A program made the position numbers and the translations under genes. Below are positions 59,244-64,000 of a stretch of DNA of 64,000 nucleotides, one piece after another; within the stretch, counting starts at the first letter, position 1, and every line of letters starts with the position of its first letter. The DNA comes from Marivita sp051859345 (GTDB lineage Bacteria; Pseudomonadota; Alphaproteobacteria; Rhodobacterales; Rhodobacteraceae): contig NZ_JBHYFV010000016.1 of the NCBI RefSeq assembly GCF_051859345.1, forward strand, positions 1 through 64,000. Direction: 5' to 3'. The notes beneath the pieces were generated by a model. The model saw only the letters and a list, made by a program, of their open reading frames with translations. It did not search any database and was not told where the DNA came from.

Positions 59244-61024
59244 TGAGTTTCTTGCCTGAAGGATGTGCCTTCCCCGATCCGGATATCGAACTCCAAGCGG
59301 CCGATGGTCCCCATCAGGTCGGGCTTGAGGGCTGGGATACCGCCAGTATCCTGACCATGGACGGGATGAACAAAGTCATCAAAGGGCAGAACATAAAGCT
59401 GCCTGATCTGGATCAGCAATCCAAATGGAATGGTGATATCCAAGGCGTCTGGGACAGTTGGGATCTTATACCGGACAAGCACTTTGTCGGTGGTGCCGTG
59501 CGTTTGTGTTGTACGCTGAAATCCGGTCATGCAACGGATGCCAGGGGCGGCCAGTACCCTGATCCGAAGGCCCATAACCCCCCGATTGCAGGCACAAAAG
59601 TCTACATCACCGTAACGATCAAGTCGGTCAAAGCGCCGGCGCTCAAGTTGAAAGACAAGACCGCCGATCCATCCCAACCCGGCGTACCGCATGCGCTTTT
59701 CATGCAGGATCAGCCGCAGAACCACATTGACGCCGTCACGGTGGACACGATTGAACCGGCATCCTTGGTCGGACCGTTCAAACCCTTGTTCGAATTGTGG
59801 TTCAACGAAAAAAAGAACCTTCAGGCGTTTAACCCCGTGTTTCACTCTGCGCTCTTGAACGTCAAAGCTGCGCATGGGGACTATCAATGGGTCAAGCCAA
59901 CCTTGTTGTCTTATGCGTCGCTCACCAATTCCGGGGGGGACGGGTACTTTGCCGCTTTGTGCAAGACCGACAAACAGAACCCGTCATGGGCGAAACTGGC
60001 CAACCAGATCGACGGCGCCATTGCGGATGATTGGCCAGCTGGGGTAAATTCGATCTTCGCGATAAGTGGACCGCGCTTTGCAGAGAAATTTCTCAAGCAC
60101 GGCGCCGCAAAGATTTTCAAAGGGGCCAAACCCGAAGATTTCGACATTGTCGGTGACGAGTTGATCGTCACCAACAACAAGCTGTTGGTCTGGGGCGATT
60201 TCACGTTGGAGGACGGAACGAAGGTCAGCCCGACTGTTCCCAAGAAGGGCCTGACCATGCGTGTTGTCGAGGACAAGTTGCAGGCGGAATTCACCGGCTT
60301 GACATGGGATCATCCCCTATTGGTCGGCAATGATGTCTTCACACTCAATTTCACGCAAAACGTGTATCTCAAGCTGGGAAAGAATACCAAGGGTCAGCCG
60401 GTCCTGATGACGACCAATGACTACAAGGCGCAGAAAAAGAAAAAGGAAGTCCCGGATATCGAGCGGCCCCATATTTCGGCCAAGCCTGACCGGACGGCGG
60501 TTGAATTTGACCGCTGGACGCAAATTGTCGGCATGGTGCTGTCCGTTGTGTCCCTGGGAGCATTTGCTGCTGGCAAGTGGATTGTAAACGCGGCGGAGGC
60601 GACTGAAGCCGCGAACAATGTAACCGCATGGATAAATGGCACCGATGACGTTCTCAATATTGCGGCGGACGGTGAGGAAGCAATGAACTCGGTGTCTCAG
60701 ACCGTGTCGGACTCCGGCAACCTCGCTGCGGCTGCTGCCTTTACCGGCTCAGGCCAAACAGTTCTTGATGTCAAATACGGCGTTTACCTTATGCGCTTTG
60801 CATCCGAGGCAGGGATATTGTCCGCAATTTCGATGATCGCTTACGCTGACAACATGATCAAGTTGACCAATGATCAGGAATTTGATCCAGACGCTTTGCC
60901 AGACCTTAACAATTTTCTTGAGAACGTTCTGGGGGCTGAACAATGGCCGGGTGTCAAAGGCACCGAGCTCAAACATGTCCGGCTGGCCCAGTCATTGTTG
61001 CTCTATTTCAACCGCACGATGTGA
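59243..61024 (+). CDS. P47/OrfX-like TULIP-superfamily protein C
   Basis: A 593-residue family member. The GWDTASILTMDGMNKVIKG motif is at about 30-48, followed by GVWDSWDLIPDKHFVGGAVR, the second conserved block (W-D-x-W in all four). The middle carries AEFTGLTWDHPLL and FTLNFTQNVYLKLG, mirrored in B and D. A hydrophobic stretch is at about 425-447, and the C-terminal module reads QWPGVKGTELKHVRLAQSLL. The start codon overlaps gene B's stop, and AAAGGA lies 9-14 bases upstream. Gene D begins 8 bp after its stop. Confidence 0.65.
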   Translation: MSFLPEGCAFPDPDIELQAADGPHQVGLEGWDTASILTMDGMNKVIKGQNIKLPDLDQQSKWNGDIQGVWDSWDLIPDKHFVGGAVRLCCTLKSGHATDARGGQYPDPKAHNPPIAGTKVYITVTIKSVKAPALKLKDKTADPSQPGVPHALFMQDQPQNHIDAVTVDTIEPASLVGPFKPLFELWFNEKKNLQAFNPVFHSALLNVKAAHGDYQWVKPTLLSYASLTNSGGDGYFAALCKTDKQNPSWAKLANQIDGAIADDWPAGVNSIFAISGPRFAEKFLKHGAAKIFKGAKPEDFDIVGDELIVTNNKLLVWGDFTLEDGTKVSPTVPKKGLTMRVVEDKLQAEFTGLTWDHPLLVGNDVFTLNFTQNVYLKLGKNTKGQPVLMTTNDYKAQKKKKEVPDIERPHISAKPDRTAVEFDRWTQIVGMVLSVVSLGAFAAGKWIVNAAEATEAANNVTAWINGTDDVLNIAADGEEAMNSVSQTVSDSGNLAAAAAFTGSGQTVLDVKYGVYLMRFASEAGILSAISMIAYADNMIKLTNDQEFDPDALPDLNNFLENVLGAEQWPGVKGTELKHVRLAQSLLLYFNRTM

Positions 61025-61032
61025 GGGACGAG

Positions 61033-62502
61033 ATGCAAACCTATATTGAAAATCCCTTGCTGGCCGAATTCGCAAATCTGCCGACCGAAGAAGCGTCCAC
61101 CTTGGATTGGGACACCGTTTTTGCGCTGAATTACGATGAACTGAATGCGGCGATCAAGAAAAGCGGAAACACACCCAAACAGTTGAACTGTCCTCCTTCG
61201 GGCATGTTCAAATTCGCGGTGACGGCAACCTTTGGGGATTGGAAGGTCATTCCCGGCGGGGATGGAGACGCCGTGCATTTCCTTTTGCCGATGACTGGCA
61301 TGACGGCGCATTACGTTTTCAAAGGCCAGCCCGGAACGGTCACCTGTGATGAAATGACGATGACCGTGGCCGTCAAGCTTGCGCTGCTGCCGCACACTGG
61401 TCCCGCCAAGGACGCTGACGGGAATTCGTTGCCGCCCCCCGCAAAAGGGACCAAAAGGCATGCGCTCAAGCTGCGCACCGCTGGCACGACGCCGCAGGAT
61501 CCGATCGCCAGCATCGTCAATGTCGATTACGTCAAACCCCTGTCAGAGCCAGACGCATCGACCCCGATCCGGACCTGTCTGGACACTTGGGCCTTGACGC
61601 AGATTCAGGTGTTCGAACATATCTTCGCGTTTGTTGATCTGAACACGCAGATTGATCACGGCGACTTTGCCTTCACCAAGCCGCACACGACAAGTTACGC
61701 GGTGTGCGACACGATTGACAAAAGTTCCGGCTTTCTCGCGGTCCTGTCGATGACGTCGCCGGACAAGGCACCCGACATCCAACAGGCCTCCAGCTATGCC
61801 ATTCCCGACGGCGCTGGGGCGGCATTTCTGATCCGGCGCAAACGGTTTTTACTGGATATGGTTCAGCCGGGGCTGTTGCATATGTGGCCTAATTTGAAGG
61901 CCAGTATGCTTGAGATGTCCAAAGATGCCCGAAGCCTGCGCATGAAAGACGATATGTCGATCATGCTGCCACATGTGAGCCACAACGGGTCAGACTATAC
62001 ACCCGAACTTCTGAGCTTCGATTGTCAGGTGAAGGGCAACGAACTGGTCGTGACCACCAGCACACAGGTCGAGGTGTCTTCAGGTATCTACGGCACCTGC
62101 TATTCCCAGACCTATTACGAACTTGAGATCGGCAGGAACAGGAAGGGCAAGCAGATCATCAATTACAAACAAAGCCGCAAACCCAGCATTCAGAAAGGCC
62201 ATTGGTCCAAGCCGGGTGTAGAAATCCTGAAAACGATTTTGACAATTGTTGGCGCTGTTGTCGGCCTCGTCGCAATCGTCTTGACGGATGGTGCGGCGGC
62301 GATTGCAATTGCGGCCATGATGTTCGCCATGATCGGCCACTTCGCGATCACCAGCCTTCAGGACCAGGCGCTTGATGCGGCACCGGGGCTGGGCGATTTG
62401 GTCAACCATTTCACCGGCGCGATCACATGGACATCTCGACACATGCACCTGACCTCGAGTGGCCTGCACGGCTCGCTGCAACTGGGTGGCGACTTCGCCT
62501 GA
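61033..62502 (+). CDS. P47/OrfX-like TULIP-superfamily protein D
   Basis: A 489-residue family member with the clearest match to the P47-type start: LDWDTVFALNYDELNAAIKK at about 24-43, then FGDWKVIPGGDGDAVHFLLP. ATG 61033 is preceded by GAGGGACGAG and lies 8 bp after gene C; earlier in-frame starts lie inside gene C. YYELEIGRNRKGKQIINYKQ corresponds to the same strand pair in B and C. The hydrophobic region at about 398-440 is the longest of the four, and the C-terminal module reads TWTSRHMHLTSSGLHGSLQL. It is the last gene of the operon; no terminator is evident in the 233 bp before the tRNA gene. Confidence 0.68.
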   Translation: MQTYIENPLLAEFANLPTEEASTLDWDTVFALNYDELNAAIKKSGNTPKQLNCPPSGMFKFAVTATFGDWKVIPGGDGDAVHFLLPMTGMTAHYVFKGQPGTVTCDEMTMTVAVKLALLPHTGPAKDADGNSLPPPAKGTKRHALKLRTAGTTPQDPIASIVNVDYVKPLSEPDASTPIRTCLDTWALTQIQVFEHIFAFVDLNTQIDHGDFAFTKPHTTSYAVCDTIDKSSGFLAVLSMTSPDKAPDIQQASSYAIPDGAGAAFLIRRKRFLLDMVQPGLLHMWPNLKASMLEMSKDARSLRMKDDMSIMLPHVSHNGSDYTPELLSFDCQVKGNELVVTTSTQVEVSSGIYGTCYSQTYYELEIGRNRKGKQIINYKQSRKPSIQKGHWSKPGVEILKTILTIVGAVVGLVAIVLTDGAAAIAIAAMMFAMIGHFAITSLQDQALDAAPGLGDLVNHFTGAITWTSRHMHLTSSGLHGSLQLGGDFA

Positions 62503-62735
62503 ATCGGGGACCGTCGTCGGCTTCTTTTCTGGTCCGTATTTCTGTAATCTTCAAAGATTTGATGAGACGCGACGACGCGATCCGGGGGAAGGTACAGGGG
62601 TGCTTCAGATCTTTCGGGCTGCAAACGCCGATGTGAAAATACCCATCTTTGACCAAAGCAATTGGGTGCGAAATGGTCTGCGGCTCCTGGCAGTGGCTAA
62701 AAGCTGGAGTGATACCAATGAGTTAGCTGAAGAAA

Positions 62736-62811
62736 TGGTGCCCCCACACGGACTCGAACCGCGGACCTACTGATTACAAATCAGTTGCTCTACCAGCTGA
62801 GCTATAGGGGC
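62736..62811 (-). tRNA. tRNA-Thr (anticodon TGT)
   Basis: On the minus strand, 76 nt including an encoded CCA (62738-62736). The acceptor stem GCCCCTA pairs with TGGGGGC, the D-arm is GCTCAGCTGGTAGAGC, and the anticodon stem ACTGA/TCAGT encloses loop TTTGTAA with anticodon TGT (codon ACA). The T-arm contains GTTCGAGTCC. The 3' end faces the P47/OrfX-like operon, as expected if that block had integrated at the tRNA 3' end, but no duplicated tRNA end was found on the far side. Confidence 0.96.
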
Positions 62812-62957
62812 TCCGGTGGCGTGATTACTGAGTGTCGCGCGGCTGTGCAAGAGGCAATCTGGCGAAAAATTGCGATTTGCGCGGTGACGTCAAACGCGGT
62901 TTTCATCCACGCCTTGGCCCCTATAATGCAGTCAGGCAGCGAGAAAAAAGAAAACCG

Positions 62958-63839
62958 ATGCAAGTTGTCCTTCACACAGGCCTTCACCAGACCGACAGCG
63001 ACCGGCTGTTCAAGACGCTTTTGCGCAATCGCGATGGGTTGCGTCCCGAGGGGGTCGCGATTCCCGGACCCGGAAAATATCGCAAGCTGATCTCGGAAAT
63101 GCTCAATGCTCTGGGGGACGGGAGGCCGTCGCCCGACACGCGCGATGTGTTGCTGGACAGCATACTGGACGAGGACACGGGCCATGTGGATCGGCTGATC
63201 CTGTCGCACGAGAACCTGTTTTCGGTGCCCAAGATCGCGTTTCAAGGCGGCACAGTCTATCGCAAGGCCGAACAGCGACTGCGCACCCTGTGCGATATCT
63301 TTGCGCAGGATTCGGTCGAGGTGTTCATCGCGCTGCGCAATCCGGCAACCTTTCTTCCCGCACTGCTGACCGCGACCCCGCATGACAGTCTTGGCGCATT
63401 GTTGAACGGGCTGGACCCGTCGCAACTGCGCTGGTCCGATCTGATCGGGCGGATCACTACCGCCTTGCCGAACATGCCGGTCACGGTCTGGTGCGACGAG
63501 GACAGCCCGCTGATCTGGGGTGAGGTGATCCGGGAATTCGCCGGGGTCGAACCGACACATCCGATCATCGGGGCTTATGCGCGGATGGCGGATATCATGT
63601 CGAAAGAAGGTATGACGCGGTTTCGCACCTATCTGGCCGACTCCCCCGGTCTTACCGAAATCCAGACCCGGCGGGTGATGGTGGCGTTTCTTGATAAATA
63701 TGCCGACGACACCATGATCGAAGATGAGCTGGATGTGCCCGGATGGGACCAGGATCTGGTTCACGCCATGACCGAGCAATACGAAGAAGACCTGTTCGAG
63801 ATCGGGCGGATGCCGGGTGTGACGTTGATTGCGCCCTGA
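62958..63839 (+). CDS. Hypothetical protein with degenerate sulfotransferase-like start
   Basis: A 293-residue cytoplasmic protein. ATG 62958 (MQVVLHTGLHQTDSDRLFK) was chosen; in-frame upstream codons run into sequence before a purine-rich GAGAAAAAAG leader. HTGLHQT resembles the HIGxHKTGT PAPS-binding loop of bacterial sulfotransferases, but the Gly-Thr-Thr core is missing, so catalysis is doubtful. The rest (VEVFIALRNPATFLPALL, then a C-terminal acidic helix) resembles the sulfotransferase-like proteins common in Rhodobacteraceae. It lies 146 bp from the tRNA gene, on the opposite strand. Confidence 0.6.
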   Translation: MQVVLHTGLHQTDSDRLFKTLLRNRDGLRPEGVAIPGPGKYRKLISEMLNALGDGRPSPDTRDVLLDSILDEDTGHVDRLILSHENLFSVPKIAFQGGTVYRKAEQRLRTLCDIFAQDSVEVFIALRNPATFLPALLTATPHDSLGALLNGLDPSQLRWSDLIGRITTALPNMPVTVWCDEDSPLIWGEVIREFAGVEPTHPIIGAYARMADIMSKEGMTRFRTYLADSPGLTEIQTRRVMVAFLDKYADDTMIEDELDVPGWDQDLVHAMTEQYEEDLFEIGRMPGVTLIAP

Positions 63840-64000
63840 AGGGGGCGGAACCCAAACTCGATCAATGCCTGGGAAGGCTTGAACCAAGACAAACTGCGGA
63901 TCGCCGGGTGCTGACGTCACGGTCAATGCGGTCACGGCCCGTACCTCCATTCGATTGCGGCGAGTCTGTATTTGATGGGTTTGATACATATCAAATCCAA

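Overview
The window looks like a chromosomal segment of a roseobacter-type alphaproteobacterium (Rhodobacteraceae). The reasons are high-GC coding DNA, an unusual density of solute transporters (Liv-type ABC, choline ABC, TTT, TRAP and Dpp-type ABC), two ScfR/RamB-type regulators, a solute-symporter/histidine-kinase hybrid, a SelD fused to a flavoprotein domain, a divergent FliM-like protein, and a GC-rich intergenic repeat ending in GGAGTTTATxTGGCAAGATGAA. This placement is inferred from gene content; no search was run.

Layout. 1-5763 (minus): the start of acetyl-CoA synthetase, then a complete Liv-type ABC transporter. 5982-10721 (plus): an ScfR-type regulator, a single-domain response regulator, a small membrane protein and an SSS-family sensor kinase, together suggesting control of short-chain acid or amino acid use. 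10808-11836: an orphan FliM-like protein. 11854-14022 (minus): a persulfide/sulfide detoxification set (DUF442 protein, split YeeE/YedE, ETHE1-like dioxygenase). 14119-20796: choline uptake (choXWV, minus) divergent from betI-betB-betA (plus), with a clear operator between them. 20962-25547: a pqiAABC-type envelope lipid transport operon whose PqiB is extended by 108-residue tandem repeats. 25554-28759: mnmH and selD, convergent, for selenouridine in tRNA. 28829-30235: a second ScfR-type regulator, divergent from a TTT transporter (tctCBA). 33567-42449: a catabolic set (acyl-CoA ligase, ketopantoate-reductase-like protein, RidA, IlvD/Edd dehydratase, SDR) ending in a TRAP transporter. 42610-46696: an RND efflux pair. 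46787-53799: a GntR/FadR regulator, a DUF1028 protein and a Dpp-type transporter with fused permease-ATPase; three copies of one palindrome tie the regulator to this set. 53809-54711: an alpha/beta hydrolase.

The most unusual part is 55284-62502: four tightly spaced genes for large paralogous proteins that I read as P47/OrfX-like TULIP-superfamily proteins, the family first known from botulinum neurotoxin orfX clusters. The second member carries a SPRY-like insert and a pair of NIYD(N/D)V tyrosine motifs. The block is visibly richer in A+T than its surroundings and lies next to a tRNA-Thr gene, which suggests acquired DNA, although no integrase or attachment-site duplication was seen.

Two patterns recur across the window. 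Each of the five substrate-binding-protein genes that heads a transporter operon is followed by a GC-rich intercistronic hairpin without a T-tract. The GGAGTTTAT repeat sits directly in front of the next gene's ribosome-binding region in three places.
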